The notes below the pieces were generated by a model. The model was given only the letters and a program-made list of their open reading frames with translations. It was not told the DNA's origin and made no database searches. 64,000 nucleotides of DNA. Source: Marisa cornuarietis. Lineage: Eukaryota; Mollusca; Gastropoda; Architaenioglossa; Ampullariidae. Below are positions 1 to 13,400 of the stretch, in pieces. The position numbers were made by a program, and so were the translations under genes. Position 1 is the stretch's first letter; each line of letters starts with the position of its first letter. The stretch is taken from contig SMMW01000622.1 of assembly GCA_004794655.1 (NCBI GenBank), positions 2,728,001 to 2,792,000 of the forward strand, given 5' to 3'.

Positions 1-152
1 CTATCGTTTGTGTTTGCCTGTGATTATTGCGCGGTGCTGTAATATGTGCGACAAAGCCCTTCTGAACTTCAGAAGATCGTTCGACAAGGCTTTTGTATAA
101 CCGCCATGTGTCTTTAGAGTGTAAACAGTTTTCATACTACATTTTCTGTCTG

Positions 153-227
153 CATTCTGTGTTTGACAGTATCCCCATTCTGTGTTTTACTGTATCCCCA
201 TTCTGTGTTTTACAGAATCCCCATTCT
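153..227. repeat. 23-bp minisatellite, three copies plus a partial
   Basis: Three head-to-tail copies of a 23-bp unit of the form cattctgtgtttNacNgtatccc start at 153, 176 and 199, followed by a partial unit. Differences between copies are one to three bases. Confidence 0.85.
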
Positions 228-886
228 TCCATAAAAGTTAAGGAGTAAATTGAATTCTACGTTTTTAGCAGTCTTTATAATTGTGTCAGTGGGCTGAGAT
301 GAGATGTAATTTTCGCTCACACACACCACTGACTACCCTGTCACTTAAGAATCAGTTTGAGCAGTGAAACGAAGCATTTTTTCCTTTCTTCTTTCATATT
401 TCACCATCTGTTCTTGCTCGCATTATTAAAAAAAATCCTCTTACATTCTGAAATATGATCCGTTGTGTATTGCTATAGAAAATCGCAGGTAATAAGTTCT
501 GCAAGTCTTGGCGATACTCAAATGGCAGTTTGTCAGATTAGCACAGGGTATTTGTGGCAGACTTTTGGCGAGCGGATGGTAAAAGGAACTTGCAGCACCG
601 ACTCAGCTCCTCCACAATCGGGTCGATCGCTTTCAACTCTTCTGTTGTTTTAGAGAAGTGGGTCTGACGGGGAAATAAAGTTTGTGAGCTAGCTAGGCCT
701 GAGTGGGTACGAAAGCTGTGGGGTGGGGTGGGGGTGGAAGTAGAGTTGCTGGCAGGTGTCGCCGCGAGAGAACTTAGACTCACTTGGATGTCTAGTCATG
801 AGGCACAACGTACAGAACGGAGCTGGGAGGAGGAGGCAAGCTACCTGACACGTGTGCTTGTACAACTTGTGACGAGTGGCGGGATG

Positions 887-970
887 AGGTCAGCTGAGTG
901 CTTCTATTCTGCTGCTATAAATAGCTCTTTTAAGTTTGGGGGGTGGTGGTGATATAGCGACAGTTCAGGT
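887..970 (+). promoter_or_regulatory. Possible upstream promoter: TATA box with an AGGTCA half-site
   Basis: A consensus TATAAATA lies at 916-923, with a nuclear-receptor half-site AGGTCA at 887-892 and a G-rich run at 718-741 upstream. A plausible splice donor (ttcag|gtgtga) follows near 968, so a short non-coding first exon could be imagined. TATA-like strings are common by chance in 64 kb of AT-leaning DNA, so this is only a candidate for the upstream (P1-like) promoter. Confidence 0.2.
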
Positions 971-1301
971 GTGAGAAAATGTCATCTGTAATAATTTGAC
1001 ATGAGCCATGAATTTTAATTTAAAAACCCGGAAGTGGTGAGTGTAAATGCATGTACGTGCTGTCTTGACCCTGTCATCCCTCCCAGCCTGGTTCGCTCAC
1101 ATGCACTTAATTGTCAGACTGCATTGTGCCGTCGCATACACGCACGCACGCACACACAGTCCGGGCGCGGACTAAGTTTGTGCCCTCACGTTGACTGACA
1201 GGCACAAAGACACTAACTGACGGATATGAGTTGTCTGCGTGTCACTGACGCAGCACACGTTGACTTTTGCCCTCACCGAGCTCCCAACTAAAGACCAACG
1301 G

Positions 1302-1370
1302 GAAATAATATATATATATATAGCGAGAAATAATATATATATAGCGAGAAATAATATATATATAGCGAGA
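1302..1370. repeat. AT-rich 21-bp tandem repeat
   Basis: Three copies of a unit made of gaaataa, a (TA)n stretch and gcga follow one another. The first copy carries a longer (TA)n run than the other two. Confidence 0.8.
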
Positions 1371-4300
1371 CGAGCGGAAGGAAAATTTAGAAAGTAGAAC
1401 ACAGAAGGGAAAAAAATTATTGTAAACACCGGGAGTTTACTTCTTCAGAGAGCGAGACAGAAGACACATTGAAGGTTTCATAACTACAGCACAGGTGGGC
1501 GATGTGGGTAAGAGGCTACACTGCGTAATTTATAAAGGTCACGCTGGATTTTTCAAGCAGAAACCCCTGCGGTGAAACAGAGAAGAACTCGAAGTCCGCA
1601 GCTTTGAAAGTCACAGGTATTTGCTAAAAGGGGCGGAACCTTGGTTAATGCTGAAGTTGCTGTGGAAGACAGTGACGCAGCATTTATGTCCCTTGTGAAA
1701 AATCCATCGCGCACTTGACTGCGCGAACATAAAGTGTCGTTAGAAATAGAATAGTAATAGTACAATGGTCATTTGAGGCAGACGTGATCTTGAGTTTGGG
1801 AGGCGTGGAATCACGGTTAAATCTTTATCATCTGCGCCTCTTGATTCGTTAGGGCACAATGATAAAATAGTAAGAAGGTGGACTGTTGTCCGAAAGGAAG
1901 GTCACTGATGCCCACACTCAGCTTAATCAAGAAGAGGAACAATGCCTAGTAATTATAAGTGGATAGCTGCTTGAAGGTCAACTCTAGTACCTTATCTACA
2001 CTGATAAAAAAAATGGAGAAATAAAATTGTGGATGAGAAGGACCTGGAGACTACCGATAAATCTCGTATCTTATCACGAACTGCCTATTGCTACGGAATT
2101 AGTTTCCTGACTACAAAACTAAATTCGCATACTAAAAAAAAAAGAAAAAGAAAACCTACGTATTTTCATTTATCGAAAGTGCAGTTAGTCGAGTAATTCT
2201 ATTTTCTGTTTTAAAGCTGTAGTCAGGTTTCTAAGCGCACGCATACACACACTCAAACCAAACGGGGAATTTTTTTTTATATGAATTTTTGAATGTCTGT
2301 TTGAACATAAAGAACCTTCCAAACGTGTGTCGTGTCAGTTGTAGCAATAGACAGAAAACTACGGACAGTAAATATGGCCAGTGAACAATTTTCACGATTT
2401 ATGTTGCATCGGACATAGGGCCAAATGCTCCGGAAAGCAAAATAAAGAAAGAAAGAAAGAAAAAGGAATGCTACTGATGAAAAATCGCCAGATCGCCAGG
2501 TCTGTCTTATCGATACATTACTCAGCTTTCATTGATCAAACTTGTGGCTGTAGGTAATGTGTGAGTGTGTACTGGCTGTTGGCTTTGGGTGGTAAGCAGC
2601 TTCTAATCCGTTTTGTCGACCGAGACGATGACTACACAGACATGCGCAGTGGGTAGGTAGGTGGCTGGGGGCGTCAGCTGTCACGGATAAGTAGTAAATG
2701 TACATTATTTCACTTCCAAAAACCCATATAACTGACGGTAAAAGCCGACTTAAAAGTTGGGGAAAATTTCTATAGGAATGGCACTGTCCGCCAAACATCT
2801 TGTCGTGTGTTGACTGCGAGTCTGTTAACTTGGGCAGGTAATCTTGAACAGTACACGCGTTGTTGAAGGGATATCCGCCATTTGGTCTCTGTTTGATATG
2901 TGTTATTATGTTGTGTTTTTTGCAAACGGTATAATATTTTCACTGCAGAAACGAATTGTTCAGATCGGAAGGCGTAGGAGCTGAGTTATTTATAGACCCG
3001 GTCACGAGACCACTTAGCATTTTGTAGGCGGTTTAGGAATTATTTATGTCACGCGTGTTTCTCTCCCCCCCTCCACCACCTCCAGACAGGTAAACCAGGT
3101 GACATAACTTGCATGTTACCCATACCAGGGGTCTTGCGGCAGTCCTAGGATTTGTCTTCACGCCTTGGCGCTTTAATTAAGTGGCTTGTCATGGACTGAC
3201 AATAGAGTCCATCTCGCCGCACAGCTTAGGCAACAACCGTGAAATGAGAAACCTGGTTTCTGTCCTTTAACGAAATGCAAGCAGAAAAGTGACCGGTGCT
3301 GGTGGGTCCTCTAATAACCCGGGCACCATGGCAACGGGCTTTGTCTCACGAGTTCTGTTCTGTCGCAATGCGAGTTGCTTGCCCAAGTGTGGCTGTTGAT
3401 ACTTACCTACTGAGACTGTTACTATATACGTGTTGTGTTTTGAGATTTAGTGGTAAAGCGCTGCGGAGAGAGTCACGATGAACTGCTAAAAATAAGAGTT
3501 AGTTTTACCTGTATTAGTGAGCTGAGTTCCGAAAGGTGTGTGGTGGTGGGGTGGTCGGAGAACCAGCGGACCGTTTGAAAGTGAGTAGAACCAGTTAAAG
3601 GCAGACCCGAGCACAAACGTCTTGTTCTGATGAGTGGGCTTGCTTCTTTTCGAGAAAACCCCTGTGACTATTTTCCTGATGTCGTCTATCTATCTGATGT
3701 CATCTATATCTATTAGTCTATTAATATTAAAACATAAGCAGGATCAGCACCGCTGATATTATCTAGCTTATCCATGGACATCGGTGACGCCACTAGTTGT
3801 GCACATGGTCATGTCTGTAGGACTGTACCTCGAGAATACACGCGGAAGGTAAACGGCGGGGTAGCGTACTCACTCATGGTAGGATATAATCTCGTGAACT
3901 GAGCTCGTCTAGGCAAAAGTTTTCATCTCTTGCAGATCTGTAAACAGTCTTAAGCACATTTTTTCTCCGCCAGCAGACACACAATGTGATCAGAAAACCT
4001 CGCTTACTTTTTGCGAGGATGGGAGTTGCAGAGGGGGAGGAAACCGCCAAAAACGTGCTTACAGCTTGTCATTGCTGTCCTGGGGGGCTAGCAACCTGTT
4101 TCATCTTGCTGGGGCATGTGGGTTATACCTAGGCCGCGGCGCCTTTGATGATAACGGGCTCGTTGACTTGTGAAGCAGCGCGGTTGGAGTGCGTGTGGCG
4201 AACGATTGCAGCGGCTTCACCGCCAATCAGTACCCGAGCTTCCGAGACCAGCGATGCATGATCAAGGCTTTCAGCTGCGCCCCCAAACAGGATTGCCTCC

Positions 4301-7300
4301 CTTTGTTATCCAATTTGTGGACAAAGTTAATGGGCAGAGCAACAGAAAGTCGTCTCTCCCCTTCTCTGTCTTGGGAGTTCGTGCCCATGGTTTGAGGAGG
4401 CTCCGAGTTTCTTCAGCTGACCCTAACCTGCGTTGCCTTCTCTTTTCCTCCCTCTTTCCCTCATGTATTTTCACTAACCATATTGAAAGGGGCGCAGAGC
4501 CTAGCAGATAACAAGATTTGTATTTCTAATTTGATATTGATCATGTCCACTGCCTTAATGAGGAATCTTTACTGTCTAAATTTTAATTTTTTGCTCTAAT
4601 TTAGTTCTGCACTTCTTCCCTCTTAGTATCTAAACATGCATGTGCCATCGATGGGATGTATAGAAGAGTTCTTTCAGTTACTGTTGATGATGTTGCTGTA
4701 TATCTTACGTAACTGTACTATCGCGAGTCAATTTTATTTTTCCATATTTCACACTCCGGTCTATGAAGATCATTATTAATATCTTAATGATGATAGTTGC
4801 TGCTGCTCACCTTTTCCTTGAAAGGGGTTTAAACCTATTCGATAAAAGTTCGACTTCTCTCTTCCTCCATCCATCTCTTCCCTCTTCTCGTTTGATACTA
4901 CAGCGAAAATTATACTAGTTGATCATCATTCTTGTTTGATAAGTTGATAAATTTCTGTGAATGCTTGCATGGGGCATTTATTTCTGGGACTATTTACAGG
5001 CTAGCCTGAGCGCTCAGCGAAAATCGCTGAAAATAGAGCATAAAGTATCACAAAAACATATTCCGTTGAGTATTTTAAGGACGAGGAGGCACGAGAAATA
5101 TTTTATTAATTTGTTTCTCTTAATCACACATGGATTTGTCAAGAAAACAGGAAGTGACGAAAGGGCGGTATTTCTAAAAATAGCGTCGTCTGCATGAGGT
5201 GAATTCTAAAAAATGTAATCCTCGATAAAACAAAACCAGGACACAATGTGCTGTTGCCAGTTGTCTCTTCGACACTCAGATGAACTTAGTTTGTAGTCAT
5301 TGTCATTTCATAAAGATTCTGTCTCCGAACTCCGCCAGTGGATTGACTTTGTTCAGAGATGTGTATATACAGGTCTCTACTTTGTTCAAACGTGCGGTGC
5401 GAACTTCGTCCCCAGACCGGACTCAAGAACTTGCTCAAAACATTTTAAAATCGTTTGTTATCCAGTGACTTGTACAGTACAAGAAAGTCTTTGACTTTCC
5501 GTAAAACGAAGAGATCTTCCTACAGCAGTGCTTACTATACAAAAGCACGAGATGTTAAAACCAACTACGACTGCTGATAAAAATCTGAAACAAAGATCAA
5601 GCACCAGATATGCAACATCGACGGTTTCTACACCGTCTGGTCTACAAGTAACACATAATCAGTCGTATCTTTATCCAGCATAATGCTAAAAACAACTGAA
5701 AGTGTGAGGGCACCATGGATGCGCGTGCTCGAAACAGCTAAAAAAGAATTGAGGGTGACACACGTATGAGGGAGGAGCTTAAACGGGAACACGTGCGAAT
5801 AAGTAAATTGTAAATTTTGCATGCAGCTAAATCAGGAAGTTTGTACATCGATAAATATGTATCAAATTTTTATAATGATATATTTTTATTATCAGTCAGT
5901 TGTAACTATAAAACAAAAATGCAATGCTGGAAATTACCCATCTATCAAATAAAAAAGTGTTTTTGTATTTTATTAACAATAATACACATGAAAAAGTTGA
6001 GTCAAATGAGCCCACTTCATAACAAAGAATCAATAAAACAGCGTAGACTGCAATGACCGTGAGTGTTGCCCATTAAATTTTGATCTGGAGAAGATTCACT
6101 TACCAGCCTGTCAAGTGAATATGGCTTGGACCATCTCCGACTTCTAAACTCGGGAAGGCTGTATTCCAAAATCAGCCGTTTCATTTTATAGGCAAAATAT
6201 CTCTTCTTGAACACAACAACCTGGGCGATGTTTCTTCATCTTTCTCGAAGACATACATAGATTTCCTGGACCGAGCCACACTCGATGTTACGAATAGTGG
6301 CAGATGAACATGCCGATTTTCTAAGGCTTGTATCGTAAAAATTAAGCATAATTATGTAATTATATTTTGGGAATTATTATTTTAGAATGAAAGTAACCCG
6401 ATCACAAAGAAAAAATTTTGCTCTCGGGTTAGCCTTTAAAAACTCTTAGGATAAAAGTTCGAAGAACGGGCTTTGATTTACACCAAAGCTAATGTTCCGC
6501 TAAGTGAGACAAATCTCTGAGGTAGGTCTGTCTCTTTCGGTTTTGTAAATTGCTGTGGCACCTCCTTAGGTTACCTGGGATCGGAGACAGCAGAAAACAA
6601 GGAAAAGCATCCTCCCGGCCTGGCGACTGTCACGGAGACATGTTGTGACGTATCTCTCCCTCCAGCGCAGCGGACCGCTTGCATTATCCTCCTTTCTGTC
6701 GTTCATTATTGTCTCTCGGCAGCCTCGCTGAATCCAGTGGGAGCGTTTCTGTTCAAGCGAGAATTCCTGCGTTAAAGTGGGAGGGTTTTTGTTCAAGGGA
6801 GGATGTAGTCGGAACCCTTGTCCGGCGCCCGCGCAGACCGCTATGACAACAGTGACATCATCAACGTGCGTGAGTGCTTCGCCCGCACACACTCTCCTCT
6901 AAGCAAGCGCCATCCAGAAATAACCCAGGAACCTCAGATTGAAAAGAAAATACCTTAATGAGGTGACCCAAACACTTACCAGCGATTGCTTTGCTTAGCA
7001 GGAGTAAAGCCTTTTGTCCTCCGACCATAGACACGCGGCATAAAAATGCGAAACCAAGATGGTCTGTAGACGCGAGGCAGTAATCTGTGAATCTGTCTCC
7101 TCTCGCTATCTCTCTCTCTTTGCTTGTGTTTTATTTAGGCGGTCTGCATATTTTTCTTGCAGTTACATAACCTGGTCAAAGATTTAGCACGTGTCACATG
7201 TTATCTTATCCGGCGTGGCGGTTTGTAATATATATGCTGTCCCTAGAGCATGTTGAACGTGTCAGGCTGTCTTAGATATGTCACGACATCCTGCTGGGGG

Positions 7301-7406
7301 CCTCGGGTAGTGTGCATGCGGTCGCACACCCTCGGGGTTAACATCTGCTGCTGAGGCGAACCCATTCTGCGTTTGAGCTGGTAACACTAAACTACAACTG
7401 TTATTT

Positions 7407-7512
7407 CTCTCTGTGTCTTTGTCACTCGGTCTATCCATCTTTCTTTCTTTCTCTCTCTCTCTTCTTTCCCCCAACTCTTTCCCCCTTTCTCTCTCTGCCC
7501 CAACCCCCAACC
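7407..7512. repeat. CT-rich polypyrimidine tract
   Basis: About 100 bp of almost pure pyrimidine with (TTTC)n and (CT)n stretches followed by C-runs. It gives rise to low-complexity open frames on both strands that are not genes. Confidence 0.7.
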
Positions 7513-8335
7513 TTAACGTTCGTCGAACTAGAATTTCCTTACTGGAAATTCCAGAAGCTGGCACTAAGTGCTGGAATGACAGCGGTGCTTTCAAACAAAG
7601 GCTGAGGCAGCACCGATTCTTTTCAGAAAAGTGTCTGGTGGTGGGGGAGGGAGAAGATGCGGTGTTCCCGTGACCAGGTCGCCATGTCAAGGTGCCCGTG
7701 AGATTCTCACACAATCTCACCCAGACGCTGTATGTTCTCGGCTCATAACAAACGTATGATGCATTGAGGACTAATGGTTCAAAAAACGTGCATCTTAATC
7801 CCACCAACCTGTCAAAGTCATTCTTCTTTCCACATTAATTTTTTTGCCCATGGTTGTAGATAATACACTCACGTGCTTGTAATGAGACGAGCGTCATGAA
7901 AGTCAGCTATGTTGACTTTCTGGAAGGAATATAACACTCAGCTCTTGCTTCTTTTTTGTTTGTGCTCGAGAAAAAGAAAGATATAGTGAGGTCAGCCCAG
8001 AGTGCTGTGCATTGTTGGTTATAATCAGTAGCTATCTTACGTCATTACAGAGAGAGAAAAAAAAAGAAGGAACAAATATAGTTTGTACTAAACGCGACAA
8101 ACAGGAATCAACAGACTAATTTTCTTTAGTTTCGTTACTTGAAAAGAATCATAAGATTATAAGTTTATTAGATAATTAGATTAATACATGCGTGTCCTCG
8201 CGCGTGAATAATGCAGGTTGACTTAATAGTTTGAGTTGGGTTTTTCACTTAACAGCAGGCACAGGGTGTACACGAATGCAAAGAACAATGTTGATACCTT
8301 CATATTTACTCGTAGATGTCTTTCTGTGTGTGTAG

Positions 8336-8479
8336 CAATAACAACGGCGGTGGATCCGGGTACGTATGGCAGGGGCCTACCCCAGGAGCAGCAAGCAGCT
8401 GCGAACTTTGCGGGTCCCCCCCAGTTCTCCATGTTCGACCAGATCACCCACCTCAGTCACAACCGCAAGGAGGGAGCGG
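8336..8479 (+). CDS. RAR: RAR upstream alternative N-terminal (A/B region) exon
   Basis: Probable internal exon encoding part of an alternative A/B (activation) region. It follows an acceptor at 8334-8335 (tgtgtgtag|caa) and ends at a consensus donor, gcgg|gtaagt. It begins and ends in phase 1 and carries about 47 codons, including PQEQQAAANF and FDQITHLSHN. Its codons are GC3-rich, unlike the surrounding intron. Its phase-1 end joins exactly to the exon at 45925 (g + gg = Gly), as does the exon at 25968-26244, which supports two mutually exclusive N-termini. No initiating exon was identified; an in-frame ATG at 8431 could start a short version but its context is weak. The assignment to RAR rests on position, phase and composition, because A/B regions are poorly conserved. 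Confidence 0.6.
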
Positions 8480-10299
8480 GTAAGTTCTGTCTGTGTGTCT
8501 GTCTATCTGTCCGTCCGTCCATCCGTCTGCCTGCCTGTCTGGTTCCATTCCGGACCCCGCCACTTTTACCCAATCGGAATTCTTTCCCCAGCTTTAACTA
8601 GTCAATTCACGAAGATAGAATTGCGTGGCTGATTGTATTAAAATCTGTGTACTCTACATGGCGTGGTTCAGAAGAATTTTCTCTTTTTGGTGAAACCTTT
8701 TCCTGTCCCTACAAATAACCCCGCCATGGCAGTATTTGGCATTTGTGCGCATAATTATGTTTATGACAAAATACTTTTTGCAGTTGCTTGATTGGTCCTT
8801 TAGAAACTTGGACCGTGTGCCGGGAGAATTCCCCTCTCTTAGCATCTCTGTCTTATTATAGTCTCAATATTGCAGCCTCTGTGATGTGTTTTCGCTCTAT
8901 GTAAATATTCAAATATATAATTTTTAAGGAAAATATTCGCTGGCACCGGTCATGTTTTATGTGATTATTTATTCAGTTCACGACATGCGGGTGGTATCCT
9001 AAATGTTCAGATCAAACCGTCAAAATATTCGGAGGTGTTCACACTCGACTTAAAGACTTGTCAATAGACAGACGGCTGTGTACACTCATTTGTAAGAAAG
9101 GAGAAAAAAGAAAAGAAAACGCAGAAAATAAAAACGTGTAAAAATAGACACTCTTACTAATGTTAAAGACCTAATTAAGAAGTTTGGAGTAGGCTTCTTC
9201 TTTGTATTTAACTTAATAAAAAGAATCAAAATATTTCTGTCCATTTCTCCCACAGCTTTCACTAATCGCTCGATGGAAGTCAGTTCAGTGTAAAGTAATT
9301 ATCATTAACATCCTTAAAAAATATACGTTACTTGCAATCCACGCATTCTAGCCTTGTATGTTGTTGTCGTCGCTGCCAGACTGCAGGCTGCATGTTTGTC
9401 GGTGTCACTTGCAACTTGTTGATGGTATTGTGGCTGCTTGTCATTGCACTTCATGTGTAGTTAGTTAGCTTGTCAGCTCCAACACGTGTGTAGTCTGCTG
9501 TTTGTCACATGTGCAGTCCCAGGAACTGTTGGTAGCATCGCGGTCGGGAGATATGAAGTAAGACCTAGTGCCAGTGGTATTGGTGATTCTCGTGCTACGT
9601 GGGCTGCTTGCTGGCTGTCTCGCTGGCTGCGTGTTTAGTGAAATGATAACTGGGTTATCACGTGAGCTACCATGAGAGTGTCCTTACTATTTCATGTTTT
9701 AAAATTGTTTCAGAGTAAGGCGTGCTTTACATTTTTTGTTGATGCTTGAGCGATATATATATATATATATATTGACCCATTGATTCCAGAGTTGAAGGGA
9801 CGTAGTGACATGGCGGGAAGAATGTCTTGAGTCCGCGCGTAGAACGAGGACCTTGGCTATGTTTTTCACGTCTGTCTGGGACACGTCAAGAAAATAACGA
9901 ATAGTGAAAAAGGAAGGAATTGAAATAGAAAAACAGCGATAGTAAAATATTAAAGGTACTCGGGTATCGCTCTGTAGCACTGGCTAATGTGCACTGAGCA
10001 CGGGCTGACGTGTAAATGGCATTGGGTGGTGGATACTGAGCGCTGCAATGTAAAAAGGAGTCTCTACACACCATGGACTCGAGGAATGAGGGTGAGTCAC
10101 TTGTTGGACATCATGTAGTGTTTTGGTGGCAAATGTCCAGCCGGCCAGTACTTTTCTACATGCTGACAGCAGTGCCCCTCCGCTGCACACGATGCATGTA
10201 GCAAACATCGGCAGACTTAGATATTTCTCAGGGAAGATCAGGGTCCCCATCGTGGGATGTCACGTGACATGTCAACCCACCCACCCCTAACTGTTTTAC

Positions 10300-10430
10300 C
10301 TTGGGTGGCATTTACCACCATCCGTTCACAAATCCCTTCCTGGCAAAAAGGAAATAGGATTTAAACCCCTAGCGTGTCGACGCTATGCCCTTAGGGAGTT
10401 TGACCGACCGCATGGAGCAGCGGGTGGGTA
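10300..10430 (-). repeat. Possible tRNA-derived SINE fragment
   Basis: On the minus strand a box-B-like motif (ggtttaaatcc, around 10357-10368) follows a short stem-like stretch resembling the 3' half of a tRNA. No convincing box A is visible, so this is either a decayed SINE or chance. Confidence 0.25.
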
Positions 10431-13400
10431 GACGCCAAAGCATTGACTGAGGTCGTCAGGGTCAGCGTTGTGAGTGGTCGTCCGTGGCGACAGCGATGTC
10501 GAAGATCCCAGGTTTGCATTCACGAAAGAGAATACAGCGCACTTGCAGTGAGAGGGTGATATTGCGGCACCGATGAAAGCCACCCTGGGTGAAACCTGTT
10601 AAGCAAACAGAGTATGGTTCTGAAAAAAAAACCCGACATTTTGGTGGATAGAACAGTTTCGATATCGCGGGTTCGCTCGGGTCAGTGAAGTTGCTGTGCC
10701 GAACACACGTCCCTGGAGAGGTTGGTTGCTTGTTTGTTGTTTGAGGCAAAGCAGTGAAAGGAACTAGAAAACCGACCCAGTTGCCGGCAGGACTTGCCGA
10801 ACCATTCTACCCACGTCCTGGAAGAATATCATTGGTGCGAGGGTTCACCGAGCGTTCAACACGCTTACCGTACAGACCGGTCTTATGCATTCGAATGTTC
10901 AGGGTGGATACCGTGGAGATGGGTACTGCATCAGGCAGTAAACGAGCCGCATGGTTTTTTCCTGTTAGCCAGTGTTGTAGTCCTAATCAGCACGCAATGT
11001 CATTTTTCTAGCTTACGTTCTAGAATCTAGATCTACTTAACAGCATATGTGTGCGTAAGGTCGCCTTATGGTGTGCTTCCTTTTTAGGAATCATTCTAAA
11101 AAAAATTTTCATCAATCCTCCAGTGTTTGTTTATTTCGGAAGTAATTATATGGAGTGCATAACTGGATGCCAAGGCGAGGAAATGCTGTCGCCATATTTT
11201 TAGAGACTTTCTAATGAGTTCAGTTTCTGGCGTGCACAGGTTACTTTCAGCGCTCTAGGAGACTCGATAGGGGGGGGGGAGGGGCGGAGCGGAGGATAAG
11301 ATGAAAAGTGAGCCGTTGCAAAAGGAGTCGTTTTATTGTGTGTGAAAATCTTCTCCCGGCGTCTTAATAGCACCAAGGTTGGTAGACAACCCATAGCACG
11401 TGGCCATCACACCATGCAGGTGTTGATGAATGTTTGACGATAAAATTCTTTAGGGCAGGAGATTACTCAGAGCTAGACGCCTCTTTTTTTTTATATCGTT
11501 GGAAGTGCGTCTTTGGCGTGCGAAGCGAGCCTGGATTATTATTGGTCGAGTCCTTCTCAACAGCATTCTAGTCGTGGCCTAATTAAGTGTGCTGATAAGT
11601 TGCTCTAATTTCAACAGCTCGCAGCTGCCTGCTTGTAGATTCCTGATGCTAGAATAAACTCGATGGGAACTGCCACTCAGAAATGAGAGCGCCCAGAAGA
11701 GTTCTGAACTGAACGGTAGGGCTCTGAATTTAAGATGGTCGGGATATTTGTATCATTATGTCTACATTAAATGTATCTTAGTTGTTGACACTATAGGTAG
11801 TTGTTTTTCTGTCTAGTCATGCTGTAACAGGCTGTGCGCAAGGTACGTTTTCTGTTCAGCAGCGTCAGGCGGGTTAAACTTATAAAACTTTGTTTAAACC
11901 TCGGGCAGATCTGAGAAGCCTTCTAAAAAAGTTTTTTATGTAATGCAATTAATCGTCCAAAGATAGCCGTGCCAGTACCTGCACTGCAGACAGTAATAGC
12001 AAAACCATGCTGACAGGCGGCGAAATGGCCGGAAGCTCTGCGGATTCAAAAGACAGGTAAAAAGTAAGACCTGGGACTCTAGATAGGAAACTACTTATTT
12101 CTCATCCTCCCACAAAACTGTGTTCCATAAAGAGCTCTCTTTGCACCACCCCCCACCAACTTCATTCCTCAGATCCCCATCATAACCACACTTTCCGCTT
12201 GCCCCACTCTGTCCCGCCAACTTCCCACCTCCCCTTCTTCCCTGCACTTGATCGTGTCTTCTTCCTTCTCTTACGTTCTGCAGACTGAGAGAAAGGGGAA
12301 AAAAAGGCGCTCTAACTCCGGTTTATTTAATGGTTATATGTAAAAGGAAAAATGGCCGTAAAATGAGACCGGCTATACTTTCCAGATCTGTCACGATACT
12401 TTCTTTTATAACTTCAGAGAAAAAAAGGTTCTTTTTTCAACAGTCTTCGTTTATTTTGTAACAATGTGCAATGCCAGCAATGGCGGATAATAACGCTCGA
12501 ATCAAAGTAGAGTCTAGGTTAGCGCCGTGTGATATCTATTTTCAGGAGCTTTATAAAACAGCCAGAGGGAGCGCAGACGACCTTTTTTGCTTGAGAGATT
12601 AAACCCTCGGTGTCTCCGTGTACAAATCCATATAACCAAGAATGCATGTGTGGTATGATGGTATTTATTCAGATTAAACTTCAAGGTGAGTGGTGAAAAG
12701 AAAGTGCTCTCGTTGTCCATGCAACAAACGTTGGTTTATCTGTCAGAGGAATTTTGAACGATTGACGGGATATGTGGCAAGTGCCAGATTCCGATATCAA
12801 CAGGCGACGTGAATGGTGTACAGAAAACATAAAAAAGAAAGCAGACAACGACTTTGTCTGAATCTGAGTTTTCTTCCTCTTTTTTTTTTTTTTTTTTACC
12901 TTGACGAAGCCAGATAGTAAGAGCCACGCACTTGTGTGCATCACTCACACACAGTTACTGGCACTCCGGGTAGAAAGTGTTTGTCAAGAAAAAAAAAACC
13001 CTTTCACCAGGGGTGAGAACACTGTAATGACCGAAACCTGGCGTTACTGCCTTAGTCGGTTGTGTTTGCACGTGTCCTCTGATTCCTTTCGCCCCCAGTG
13101 GAGCATAGGGCCGCAACTACAACACGCCAGAGAACCCGGTTCTGGGCCTCCCTCCCCAGTTGGGTCCATGTCATTCCAGCTGCCTCCACCTCGCCGTGGA
13201 CCGATCTTCTCCACGTCTTGCTCGTGAGAAGATGGGTCGGCGGGCTGACTTCCCGAAGGCTTTCGCCAACACTCGTGTCATAGGCCCCTCCAAAGAGGGA
13301 TCTTCCCGTCCAGGCTCTCGTTGTGGTAATGTTGTAGTTGCAGTTTATGTAGCAGGGGTTGTTTTACGGGGTGGAGTTGCTGGCCCCACGCCCAACCCTC

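Larger units (their letters stand above)
1..8335. other. Upstream non-coding region (5' flank or first introns of the RAR gene)
   Basis: I see no recognisable protein-coding exon here. The open frames present are short and have no family similarity. The stretch holds two short minisatellites (153-227 and 1302-1370), a TATA-like site near 916, a GAAA run near 2448-2465 and a long CT-rich tract at 7407-7512. The exon at 8336 starts with a splice acceptor, so at least one exon of that isoform must lie here or beyond the left edge. I could not identify it with confidence. Confidence 0.6.

Noticed and set aside
4170..4511. Overlapping open frames with Cys and Pro residues, considered as the missing first RAR exon
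   Set aside because: No ATG and phase-1 donor combination that joins convincingly to 8336, and no similarity to known RAR N-termini.
7262..7807. 181-aa minus-strand open frame
   Set aside because: Produced by the CT-rich tract at 7407-7512 (an Arg/Glu-rich low-complexity run). No family similarity and no splice logic.
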